Source: SIG440 sp045645805 (GTDB taxonomy: Bacteria; Bacillota; Clostridia; Monoglobales; Monoglobaceae). Taken from it: a stretch of DNA of 58,591 nt. This document shows, piece after piece, positions 8,294 to 16,064 of the stretch (position 1 is the stretch's first letter; every line of letters begins with the position of its first letter). The DNA is taken from contig JAZRJL010000032.1 in NCBI GenBank assembly GCA_045645805.1, positions 1-58,591 of the forward strand, in the 5' to 3' direction. The notes under the pieces were generated by a model. The model had not been told where the DNA came from. It saw only the letters and a list, made by a program, of their open reading frames with translations, and ran no database searches. The position numbers and the translations under genes are program-made.

Positions 8294-8902
8294 TTATTTT
8301 ATTTCTTCAAAATCAACTGCCCCATGCTTGCACCATGGACAGATAAAGTCCTCGGGCAGTTCTTCTCCCTCATATACATAACCGCATATTTTACATACAT
8401 AACCTTTCTTTTTTGCCTCTGGCTTTGGTTTGATATTATCAAAATAATACTGATACGTTACGCTTTTTTCTTCGGACAAAATCTTTGCTTCTGTAACATC
8501 TGCAACAAATAAGGTGTGTGTTCCGCAATCGATTTCTTCAATAACTTTTCCTGAAATAAGTCCGTTTGTGTATTTTGTTAAATATAAAACACCGTTTTCA
8601 CTTCTCTCGGCGTAATCTACACTGTCAAATTTTTCTGTATTTCTTCCACTTTTGAAACCAAAACGTTCAAAAACTTCAAACGGAACGGCTTCGGTTAACA
8701 CAGAAATATTAAATTCACCACATTGTTTAATCATATCATGAGTAAAATTATCCTTGTTAACAGCAACTGAAATTTTAAGGGGTTCCTGTGTGATTTGCTG
8801 AACTGTATTGATTATACAGCCATTATCTTTTTCACCTGTTCGTGCAGAAATTACAAACAATCCGTATGAAATTTTAAACATTGTATTATTTTCTATTGAC
8901 AT
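8294..8902 (-). CDS. Flavin reductase-like/rubredoxin fusion (high-molecular-weight rubredoxin type)
   Basis: This 202-residue protein fuses an FMN-binding split-barrel domain (about 1-155) to a C-terminal rubredoxin (about 167-202). The rubredoxin iron site is visible as CKICGY and CPWC. Proteins of this build (Hrb of Moorella, and similar ones in other clostridia) pass electrons from NAD(P)H to flavodiiron proteins that reduce NO or O2; that role is inferred from the domain order. The ATG at 8902 is chosen over one 75 bases upstream because AGGAG and a promoter lie just before it. No flavodiiron protein is encoded nearby. The sigma/anti-sigma pair follows on the same strand. Confidence 0.87.
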   Translation of the reverse strand: MSIENNTMFKISYGLFVISARTGEKDNGCIINTVQQITQEPLKISVAVNKDNFTHDMIKQCGEFNISVLTEAVPFEVFERFGFKSGRNTEKFDSVDYAERSENGVLYLTKYTNGLISGKVIEEIDCGTHTLFVADVTEAKILSEEKSVTYQYYFDNIKPKPEAKKKGYVCKICGYVYEGEELPEDFICPWCKHGAVDFEEIK

Positions 8903-8935
8903 ATACAAGCACTCCTTATCGTGTTTATTTTTCTT

Positions 8936-8965
8936 ATTATACCAAATAATGTTTGTATAATGCAA
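8936..8965 (-). promoter_or_regulatory. Sigma-A promoter for the rubredoxin fusion
   Basis: On the minus strand TTGCAT (8960-8965) and TATAAT (8936-8941) are 18 bases apart, with an extended -10 TGG. It is divergent from the der promoter. Confidence 0.75.
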
Positions 8966-9005
8966 TAGTATTTGCATATTTATTATTTATACTTTTTAAA
9001 AACAG

Positions 9006-9034
9006 TTGTAATTTACAGGAAAATGTGTTAAAAT
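9006..9034 (+). promoter_or_regulatory. Sigma-A promoter for der-plsY-gpsA
   Basis: TTGTAA (9006-9011) and TAAAAT (9029-9034) are 17 bases apart with an extended TG at 9026-9027. Confidence 0.7.
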
Positions 9035-9066
9035 GAAATATATATGCAAAAGAATGGAGATTATAT

Positions 9067-10392
9067 ATGAAACCCGTTGTAGCCATTGTGGGCAGACCCA
9101 ATGTGGGAAAGTCTACGTTATTTAATAAAATATCAGGAAAACGTATTGCAATTGTTGAAGATACCCCCGGCATAACCCGTGACCGTATTTATGCCGATGC
9201 CGAGTGGCTTGGTAAGGAGTTTACCCTTATAGATACCGGCGGTATAGAACCTACATCAAAGGATATTATACTTTCACAAATGCGTAATCAGGCAAATCTT
9301 GCTATTGATACTGCAGATGTTATATTGTTTATGGTAAATGTTCGTGATGGTATGACAGCCGCAGATAAGGACATTGCTGCAATGCTGAGAAAAAGCAACA
9401 AGCCTGTTATTCTGGTATGCAACAAGGTTGACAATCCCGGTGATGTTCCTCTTGAAGCTTATGAATTTTATAACCTTGGTCTTGGTGACCCTGTTATGGT
9501 TTCATCATCTCACGGCATGGGCGTTGGCGACCTGTTGGATATGGTTGCCGAGCATTTTCCGGAAAACTGTGCAGCTGAAGATGACGACGAAACAACATAT
9601 GTTGCAATTGTAGGCAAACCGAACGCAGGTAAATCCTCATTGGTAAACAGACTTTTGGGCGAGGACAGGGTTATTGTAAGTGATATTGCAGGTACAACCC
9701 GTGATGCAATCGACAGCCGTCTCGAGCGAAACGGCAAGCAATATGTACTTATTGACACGGCAGGTATGCGTAAACGCGGCAAAATTGATGAGAACGTTGA
9801 ACGTTACAGCGTTGTCCGTGCTCTTGGCTCAATTGACCGTGCAGATGTTTGCGTTATAATGATTGATGCAACCGAGGGTGTGACCGAACAGGATACAAAA
9901 ATTGCAGGTTATGTCCATGACCAGGGTAAAGCGGCTGTTTTTGCGGTTAATAAATGGGATTTAGTTGAAAAAGAGACAAATACAATGAAAAACTTCAAGG
10001 AGCGGTTGCTTGAAGGCTTTAACTTTATGATGTACGCCGAATCAATTTTTATTTCAGCAAAAACAGGTCAACGTGTTGACGGACTTTTTGATATGATTGA
10101 CCTTGCGGTAAGTGAAAACAAAAAACGTATTTCTACCGGTGTGTTAAATGATGTAATTAATGATGCTATTGCTATGGTACAGCCGCCGTCTGACAAGGGG
10201 AAACGGCTTAAAATTTATTATTGCACACAGGCATCGGTACAACCTCCTACCTTTATTTTGTTTGTTAATAACGCAGACCTTGCACATTATTCATACATCA
10301 GATACCTTGAAAACAAGCTACGTGATGCTTTTGGCTTTAAAGGAACGCCTGTTAAATTTATTGTGCGTGAAAAAGGTGACAAACCACAATAA
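9067..10392 (+). CDS. der: Ribosome-associated GTPase Der (EngA)
   Basis: Der is an essential double GTPase needed for maturation of the 50S ribosomal subunit. At 441 residues it has the normal length: first G domain with GRPNVGKS (8-15), DTGG and NKVD, second G domain with GKPNAGKS (about 183-190), DTAG and NKWD, and the C-terminal KH-like domain with the typical ending FGFKGTPVKFIVREK. It starts the der-plsY-gpsA cluster, an arrangement common in clostridia, with a promoter 33 bases upstream. Confidence 0.97.
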   Translation: MKPVVAIVGRPNVGKSTLFNKISGKRIAIVEDTPGITRDRIYADAEWLGKEFTLIDTGGIEPTSKDIILSQMRNQANLAIDTADVILFMVNVRDGMTAADKDIAAMLRKSNKPVILVCNKVDNPGDVPLEAYEFYNLGLGDPVMVSSSHGMGVGDLLDMVAEHFPENCAAEDDDETTYVAIVGKPNAGKSSLVNRLLGEDRVIVSDIAGTTRDAIDSRLERNGKQYVLIDTAGMRKRGKIDENVERYSVVRALGSIDRADVCVIMIDATEGVTEQDTKIAGYVHDQGKAAVFAVNKWDLVEKETNTMKNFKERLLEGFNFMMYAESIFISAKTGQRVDGLFDMIDLAVSENKKRISTGVLNDVINDAIAMVQPPSDKGKRLKIYYCTQASVQPPTFILFVNNADLAHYSYIRYLENKLRDAFGFKGTPVKFIVREKGDKPQ

Positions 10393-10428
10393 AGAATTGA
10401 CTTTTAATATCCCGAAAGGAAATTTATT

Positions 10429-11031
10429 ATGCTTATAAAAAATCTTGTTGTTCTTATTACGGCCTATCTTTTAGGCAGTATAAATACTTCAATAATAGTT
10501 TCAAAAATTATGATTGGTGATGATATCCGCAAGCACGGCAGCGGTAATGCCGGTGCAACCAACACCTTGCGTACTGTTGGAAAAAAAGGTGCGATTTTGG
10601 TTGTTATCGGGGATATTTTAAAAACTGTAGCGGCTATTTTTGTCGGAAAGCTTATTCTTGACTTTAGCCAGAATGCTGTATTTATTGCTGGGTTAGGAAC
10701 TGTTCTCGGTCACAACTTCCCACTCTATTTTAACTTTAAGGGCGGTAAGGGTATTGTTGTATCTACCACAGCAATGTTCTTTGCAGACCCCATTATCGGT
10801 TTAATTGTTTTTGTAGTTGCTATTTCAATTATGGCAATTTCAAAATATGTTTCTTTGGGCAGCGTTCTTGGTGCAGTGTTGTTTGTTATTTGTGCGTTTA
10901 TATTTAAAAATAATAATACAGATTTTATTGTATTTGCTTTGATGCTTGCTTTGCTTGCAATTTATATGCACAAAACAAACATTGTACGTCTTATTAACGG
11001 TACTGAAAACAAGCTTAATTTTAAGAAGTAA
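10429..11031 (+). CDS. plsY: Glycerol-3-phosphate acyltransferase PlsY
   Basis: PlsY transfers an acyl group from acyl-phosphate to glycerol-3-phosphate, the first step of phospholipid synthesis, in the cytoplasmic membrane. The 200 residues form about five to seven hydrophobic helices with the three conserved cytosolic loops visible: GSGNAGATNTLR, GHNFPLYFNFKGGKG and the later short loop with a conserved Asn near the C terminus. GAAAGGA lies before the ATG. The following gpsA supplies its substrate, which explains the pairing. Confidence 0.95.
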   Translation: MLIKNLVVLITAYLLGSINTSIIVSKIMIGDDIRKHGSGNAGATNTLRTVGKKGAILVVIGDILKTVAAIFVGKLILDFSQNAVFIAGLGTVLGHNFPLYFNFKGGKGIVVSTTAMFFADPIIGLIVFVVAISIMAISKYVSLGSVLGAVLFVICAFIFKNNNTDFIVFALMLALLAIYMHKTNIVRLINGTENKLNFKK

Positions 11032-11050
11032 TTTATATTGGAGGAAACTT

Positions 11051-12043
11051 ATGTCAAATATATGTGTTTTAGGCAGCGGCGGTTGGGGTACAGCAATTGC
11101 AATGCTGCTTTTGGAAAATGGTCACAAAGTAACCCTTTGGTCATTTACTCAAACTGAATGTGACACCATCTCTGAAAACAGGGAGAATTCAAGATGTCTT
11201 CCGGGAGTAAAAATACCCGAAAAAATTGAGCTTACTGCAGATATAAATGCCTGCCTCAACAAGGATGTAATTGTAATTGCTACTCCTTCGCATGGTGTCC
11301 GTGGTGTTGCAAAAAAAATTGCAGGTATTGTTCCTGACAATCAGATTATACTTAATATTTCAAAGGGCATCGAAGAAGAAACATATATGACAATGTCGCA
11401 GGTTTTAAAGCAGGAGCTGCCAAATTGTCGCATTGCTGTTATGTCCGGGCCAAGCCATGCCGAAGAGGTTTCCCGTGGTATTCCTACCACCAATGTCGTT
11501 GCATCAGACCATGCCGAGGTGACAGAATATATTCAGGACAACTTTATGACACCTAATTTCAGAATTTATACAAATGATGATATTATGGGAGTTGAGCTTG
11601 GAGGTTCTGTAAAAAACGTAATTGCACTTTGCTGTGGTGTGTTGGACGGTCTTGGATGCGGTGACAATACAAAGGCGGCACTTATGACCCGCGGACTTGC
11701 AGAAATGACAAGGCTTGGTGTTGCAATGGGGGCAAAACCTGAAACATTTTCGGGACTTTCGGGTATTGGTGATTTGATAGTTACATGTACAAGTATGCAT
11801 TCAAGAAACAGACGTGCAGGTATACTTATCGGTCAGGGAAAATCGGTTGATGAGGCACAGCGTGAGGTTAATATGGTTGTTGAGGGTGTCAGAAGCTGCA
11901 AGGCAGCAAAAGAGCTTGCAGATAAAATGAATGTGGAAATGCCAATTGTTAACGAGGCGTATAACGTTCTTTTTAACGGAATGGAACCCAAAACAGCTAT
12001 TGAAAATCTTATGGTAAGACAAAAAAAGCACGAAACAGAATAG
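11051..12043 (+). CDS. gpsA: Glycerol-3-phosphate dehydrogenase [NAD(P)+]
   Basis: The enzyme makes sn-glycerol-3-phosphate from dihydroxyacetone phosphate for phospholipid synthesis. Its 330 residues start with the NAD-binding GSGGWGTA motif (residues 7-14), contain the catalytic-lysine segment GGSVKNVIAL and the substrate segment RNRRAG. The open frame extends 35 codons upstream into plsY, but ATG 11051 has TTGGAGG at 11038-11044 and gives the family N terminus MSNICVLG. It lies 19 bases after plsY. Confidence 0.96.
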   Translation: MSNICVLGSGGWGTAIAMLLLENGHKVTLWSFTQTECDTISENRENSRCLPGVKIPEKIELTADINACLNKDVIVIATPSHGVRGVAKKIAGIVPDNQIILNISKGIEEETYMTMSQVLKQELPNCRIAVMSGPSHAEEVSRGIPTTNVVASDHAEVTEYIQDNFMTPNFRIYTNDDIMGVELGGSVKNVIALCCGVLDGLGCGDNTKAALMTRGLAEMTRLGVAMGAKPETFSGLSGIGDLIVTCTSMHSRNRRAGILIGQGKSVDEAQREVNMVVEGVRSCKAAKELADKMNVEMPIVNEAYNVLFNGMEPKTAIENLMVRQKKHETE

Positions 12044-12089
12044 TATTTTTTGAATAAACTGTAATAAAAACGTTTAAGGAGATTAAGCT

Positions 12090-12593
12090 ATGGATATCAA
12101 AACATACAGTGATTACGCAAAAAAAGCACTTGAAATTTTGCCCGGCGGAGCATTTTTGACGACTTCAAACGGTGATAAAATAAACACAATGACAATTGGC
12201 TGGGGTACTTTTGGCTGCCAATGGGGGCTTCCTACTGTTGAAGTTATGGTGCGTCAAAGTCGTTTTACAAAAACTATGCTTGATAACTCGCAAGAATTTA
12301 CTATTACATTTCCAATTGACCCGTCTGTAAAACCTGCATTGGGCTTTTGCGGACAAAAATCCGGCAGAGATTGTGATAAAATTACGGAGTGCTCGTTGCA
12401 GGTTAGTTCCGGAAAAGTAGTTTCAACACCTGTTATTGCTTGTAAAGGCATTGTTTTTGAATGTAAGGTGGTTGCAACAGCTGAAATGACTAATAACCTT
12501 ACCGATGAAACAATCCTTGAAAAATGGTACAAAAACGGCGATTTACATACTATTTATTATGCAACAGTTGTTGATTGCTATGAAATAAATTAA
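12090..12593 (+). CDS. Flavin reductase family protein
   Basis: The 167-residue protein is a single FMN-binding split barrel of the flavin reductase-like group, with the motif TMTIGWGTFGCQWG near residue 33 and RQSRFTKTMLD near residue 53. Members bind FMN and transfer hydride or serve as electron carriers; the true substrate is unknown. It lies 46 bases after gpsA with AAGGAG upstream, so it probably ends the der operon. No terminator hairpin is evident before the next promoter at 12612. It is only distantly similar to the split barrel in the rubredoxin fusion at 8.3 kb. Confidence 0.82.
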   Translation: MDIKTYSDYAKKALEILPGGAFLTTSNGDKINTMTIGWGTFGCQWGLPTVEVMVRQSRFTKTMLDNSQEFTITFPIDPSVKPALGFCGQKSGRDCDKITECSLQVSSGKVVSTPVIACKGIVFECKVVATAEMTNNLTDETILEKWYKNGDLHTIYYATVVDCYEIN

Positions 12594-12611
12594 AAAAGTT
12601 TAAAAAAACTA

Positions 12612-12640
12612 TTGACAAATGGATTTTTCAAGTATATAAT
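12612..12640 (+). promoter_or_regulatory. Consensus sigma-A promoter of the T-box leader
   Basis: Both hexamers are perfect: TTGACA (12612-12617) and TATAAT (12635-12640), 17 bases apart. This is the best-matching promoter in the window. Confidence 0.93.
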
Positions 12641-12667
12641 ATCAGTAATTTGAATATCACAAAACAA

Positions 12668-12915
12668 CTATGACGAAGACGGTCGGATTGTGAATCCTAA
12701 AGAGAGTTGGCGGTTGCTGCAAGCCATCGGTGAAACTTTCCAATGACCCATCACTTCCGAGTTGGAGGACCGAAAGTTTTTTACAAGTAGACTTCTCCCG
12801 TAATGCTGCGTTAAAGCAAGGGCTTGATAGAGCCTGCAAAGTGGCGGATAATATTCCGCAATTTGAGTGGTACCGCGAGTTGTATAACCCGTCTCAAAAT
12901 TGAGACGGGTTTTTT
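12668..12915 (+). ncRNA. T-box riboswitch with intrinsic terminator
   Basis: The leader holds the family landmarks in order: the stem I bulge AGAGAG (12701-12706), the apical loop GGTTGCTGCAA (12712-12722), the GGTGAAA block, a basal pairing of 12680-12684 with 12768-12772, the later GTAG and CGTTAA conserved pieces, and the tRNA-end-binding T-box TGAGTGGTACCGCG (12864-12877). A T-box reads uncharged tRNA and lets transcription pass the terminator when the amino acid is scarce. The specifier lies in the internal loop at 12759-12767 but its exact codon is not settled. The base that pairs with the tRNA discriminator is U (TGGTACC), which favours a tRNA with A73. Confidence 0.95.
12886..12915 (+). 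terminator. T-box-controlled intrinsic terminator
   Basis: An 11-base-pair GC-rich stem (12886-12896 with 12901-12911), 4-base loop and T run. It forms when the T-box antiterminator does not. Confidence 0.92.
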
Positions 12916-12967
12916 GTTTTATTCAAACCCGTATAATAAAGCTTACGGAAAAGAAAGGAGCAAAAAA

Positions 12968-15271
12968 ATGGATTACAATTTGAAAGAAGTTGCAGGCAGA
13001 ATACGTGACCTGCGTGAAGCAAAGGGCTATTCACCTGAGGAGCTTGCAAAGCTTACAGGTGTATCGGTTGAGGATTACAAAATCCTTGAAGAGGGTGAAA
13101 CTGATTTCAGCTTTACATTTATTTACAAGTGTGCAAAGGCTTGTAATGTCGAGGTTGTTGATATCTTAGAGGGAACAAGCTCGACCCTTACTTCCTTTGC
13201 CATTACCCGTAAAGGTGAAGGTCTTAAAATTATAAAAAAACAGGGAGTTGTATACAACAACCTTGCACCTAAGTTCAAAGATAAGCTTGCAGAGCCTTTT
13301 TTGGTTAAATTTCCATACCTTGCAGAGGAACAGAATGCACCAATCAAGCTTAACTCCCATAACGGTCAGGAGTTCGACGTTATAGTAAAAGGCTCACTTA
13401 AGGTTCAGGTTGGCAATCATATAGATATTCTCCACGAGGGCGATTCTATTTTTTACAACAGTATTATTCCCCACGGTATGATTGCTGTCAGTGAAGAAGG
13501 CTGTGAGTTTCATGCAGTTGTCCTTAATCCTCAGGACGGACATTTCAGCGAAGAATATCCCGAGGCACCCTTTATTGCCGCAAAGGCTGCAACTGCTGCA
13601 AAGGCTGCAAGAAAAACTGCTGCGGACAATTTCATTGAAACAACAACAGATGAAAATGGTGTTTTTAACGGCATTACCTTTAAAAACGAGGATAAATTTA
13701 ATTTTGCTTTTGACTGTGTTGATGAGATTGCAAAAAAATCACCTGACAAGGTTGCAATGATGTGGGTTGGCAACGATAAATCTGAACGCAAATTTACTTT
13801 CAGTGATATGAAAAAATATTCAGCAAAGACAGCCAACTATTTTGAATCACTCGGCATTAAACGCGGTGATACTGTTATGCTTGTTTTAAAACGTCATTAT
13901 CAGTTCTGGTTCTGTATGCTGGCTCTCCATAAGATAGGTGCAATTGCAATTCCTGCAACAAATCAGCTGGTTGAGCATGATTTTGAATACCGCTATAAGG
14001 CAGCAGGTGTTAAAGCAATCGTTTGCACCGCAGACGGTGATGTTTCAGTTGAAGCAGAAAAAGCAGCTGCAGCATTTCCCGGAATGCTTAAAATCCTTGT
14101 TGGCGGCAAAAAAGATGGTTGGTATGACTTTAACGAAGAAATGGAACGTTTCAGCACTCACTTCTTCAGACGTGAGGATTCCCCTTGCGGTGATGATCCA
14201 ATGCTTATGCTGTTTACATCAGGTACTACCGGTTATCCAAGAATTGCAACACATTCATACAAATATGCATTAGGACACTATCCTACTGCAAAGTTCTGGC
14301 ACAACGTAAACCCCGACGGACTTCATTTTACTATTTCTGATACCGGCTGGGGCAAAGCACTTTGGGGAAAGCTATATGGACAATGGCTTTGCGAGGCAGG
14401 CGTATTTACCTATGACTTTGGCCGTTTCCATCCGGACGACATCCTCCCCCTCTTTAAAAAGTACAATATCACAACCTTCTGTGCTCCTCCTACTATGTAC
14501 CGCTTCTTTATCAAAGAGGATTTGTCAAAGTATGACCTTTCATCTATTGAATATGCAACAACAGCAGGCGAGGCTCTTAATCCTGAGGTTTATAACCAAT
14601 TCTATAAGGCAACAGGGCTCAAGATAATGGAAGGTTTTGGTCAGACCGAAACAACCCTTTCAATTGCCAATTTTTTTGGTTCAACGCCCAAAATCGGTTC
14701 AATGGGTAAACCCAGTCCGCATTATGACGTAGTTATACTTGACCCCGACGGAAACGAATGTAAAACAGGTGATACCGGTGAAATCTGTATCCGCACAAAG
14801 GACGGTGCACCCTGTGGCTTGTTTATCGGATACTATCTTGATGATGAGAAAACCAAGGATGTTTGGCATGATGGTTTTTATCATACAGGAGACCAGGCAA
14901 CTATGGACGAAGATGGATACCTTTGGTATGTTGGACGCATTGACGATGTTATTAAATCTTCGGGATACCGTATTGGTCCGTTTGAAATTGAAAGTGTTAT
15001 TATGGAGCTTCCTTATGTTCTTGAATGTGCAATCACCGCTGTTCCTGACGAGGTTCGCGGTCAAATTGTAAAGGCTACAATTGTTCTTACAAAAAATACT
15101 GTTGGCACCGACGAGCTTAAAAAGGAAATTCAGGAATATGTAAAAACACATACTGCACCTTACAAATACCCGAGAATTGTTGACTTTGTTGATGAACTTC
15201 CAAAAACTATCAGCGGCAAGGTAAGACGTGTTGAAATTCGTAATAAGGACCTTGAAAAAGTTAAGAAATAG
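12968..15271 (+). CDS. HTH-cupin-AMP-forming acyl-CoA synthetase fusion
   Basis: The 767-residue protein has an N-terminal XRE-type helix-turn-helix (about 4-66), a cupin barrel (about 110-185, HNGQEFDVIVKGSL and the metal-site-like IIPHGM), and a full adenylate-forming enzyme (about 215-765). The enzyme part shows the phosphate loop LFTSGTTGYP, the GFGQTETT motif, YHTGD, the hinge GRIDDVIKSSGYRIGP and the catalytic lysine in KTISGKVRR. It should activate a carboxylic acid as acyl-AMP and then acyl-CoA; acetate, a branched-chain acid or an aryl acid are all possible. ATG 12968 has AAAGGAG before it; a longer open frame runs back into the T-box and is rejected. Control by a T-box ties it to supply of an amino acid. 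Confidence 0.9.
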   Translation: MDYNLKEVAGRIRDLREAKGYSPEELAKLTGVSVEDYKILEEGETDFSFTFIYKCAKACNVEVVDILEGTSSTLTSFAITRKGEGLKIIKKQGVVYNNLAPKFKDKLAEPFLVKFPYLAEEQNAPIKLNSHNGQEFDVIVKGSLKVQVGNHIDILHEGDSIFYNSIIPHGMIAVSEEGCEFHAVVLNPQDGHFSEEYPEAPFIAAKAATAAKAARKTAADNFIETTTDENGVFNGITFKNEDKFNFAFDCVDEIAKKSPDKVAMMWVGNDKSERKFTFSDMKKYSAKTANYFESLGIKRGDTVMLVLKRHYQFWFCMLALHKIGAIAIPATNQLVEHDFEYRYKAAGVKAIVCTADGDVSVEAEKAAAAFPGMLKILVGGKKDGWYDFNEEMERFSTHFFRREDSPCGDDPMLMLFTSGTTGYPRIATHSYKYALGHYPTAKFWHNVNPDGLHFTISDTGWGKALWGKLYGQWLCEAGVFTYDFGRFHPDDILPLFKKYNITTFCAPPTMYRFFIKEDLSKYDLSSIEYATTAGEALNPEVYNQFYKATGLKIMEGFGQTETTLSIANFFGSTPKIGSMGKPSPHYDVVILDPDGNECKTGDTGEICIRTKDGAPCGLFIGYYLDDEKTKDVWHDGFYHTGDQATMDEDGYLWYVGRIDDVIKSSGYRIGPFEIESVIMELPYVLECAITAVPDEVRGQIVKATIVLTKNTVGTDELKKEIQEYVKTHTAPYKYPRIVDFVDELPKTISGKVRRVEIRNKDLEKVKK

Positions 15272-15273
15272 TA

Positions 15274-15307
15274 AAAAATACTGTTGTCGTATGACAACAG
15301 TATTTTT
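15274..15307. terminator. Bidirectional terminator between CoA synthetase and comF genes
   Basis: A perfect 15-base-pair stem (15274-15288 with 15293-15307) around a GTAT loop has a T run on each strand. It lies between converging stop codons. Confidence 0.9.
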
Positions 15308-15309
15308 GT

Positions 15310-16059
15310 TCATTCAGGATTATTTACTGTAGCAACAGTTATTGCATAAACCGCTTTTACACCACTCGCCTTTAATGCTCTTGCACATTCATTGAGCGTT
15401 GAGCGAGTTGTGCATATATCATCTACCAAAAGAACAATTTTACCTTCGGTAACAGCTCTGTTTTTGATACAAAGGCTGTCTTTTAAGTTTTTCTGTCTTT
15501 CTTTATAACCAAGAGTGCTTTGTTTTAAGGTCTTTCGGTTTTGAAAGAACAACCTTCTTTTATAGGGAACGCCAATTATTGCAGAAAGCTTTTTGCAAAG
15601 GATATCAACCTGGTCAAAATCCTTCTTCTTATCGTGTGGCGGTGCACCACAAATAAAATCAAAAGCTATACCGCTGTATTCTTCATAAAATCTTGCAGCC
15701 ATACAACTGGCAAAAAGGTCATTGTGTCCCTTTAACCCCGTACTTTTAAATTTAACTAAAGCCGTCTTAACTAAATCTTCATATGTAAATACAGAGACAG
15801 CCTTGTTGAATGAACAACTGTTGTTAAGGCAATGATAGCAAAGCTTTTTGTCACCATGGGAAACAATTGGTTTTCCGCATTTTTCACAGCATACCCACTC
15901 TGAACAAAATTTAATGTCGCTGCTGCAAGCTCCGCAAATGTATAAATTGCAGTTGGGTTCAAGGACCTTTCCGCAAAATATACATTTGGGAGGATATATA
16001 ATATTCAGTATAAAATCAAGCACTTTCAGAAAATTGTTTTTGATTTTAATATAAAGCAC
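15310..16059 (-). CDS. ComF family phosphoribosyltransferase-like protein
   Basis: ComFC-type proteins assist DNA uptake in competent bacteria, though many carriers are not known to be competent. The protein has an N-terminal zinc ribbon made of cysteine pairs (CIFCG, CGAC, CEKCG, CYHC; about residues 26-78) and a C-terminal phosphoribosyltransferase-like fold with the PRPP loop VLLVDDICTTRSTL (about 210-223). The longest frame begins at GTG 16059, but the AAGGGGA ribosome site abuts this codon directly, so the true start may be a few codons later, for example the ATT at 16050 or GTG at 16023. It lies 5 bases after the ABC-F gene. No comFA partner is in the window. Confidence 0.83.
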   Translation of the reverse strand: MLYIKIKNNFLKVLDFILNIIYPPKCIFCGKVLEPNCNLYICGACSSDIKFCSEWVCCEKCGKPIVSHGDKKLCYHCLNNSCSFNKAVSVFTYEDLVKTALVKFKSTGLKGHNDLFASCMAARFYEEYSGIAFDFICGAPPHDKKKDFDQVDILCKKLSAIIGVPYKRRLFFQNRKTLKQSTLGYKERQKNLKDSLCIKNRAVTEGKIVLLVDDICTTRSTLNECARALKASGVKAVYAITVATVNNPE

Positions 16060-16064
16060 TCCCC

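Noticed and set aside
12824..12967. N-terminal extension of the CoA synthetase
   Set aside because: The extension lies inside the T-box and terminator. The ATG at 12968 has a strong ribosome site and begins the HTH domain.
14699..15313. 204-codon open frame antisense to the CoA synthetase
   Set aside because: It has no ribosome site or recognisable domain and overlaps conserved motifs of the opposite gene.
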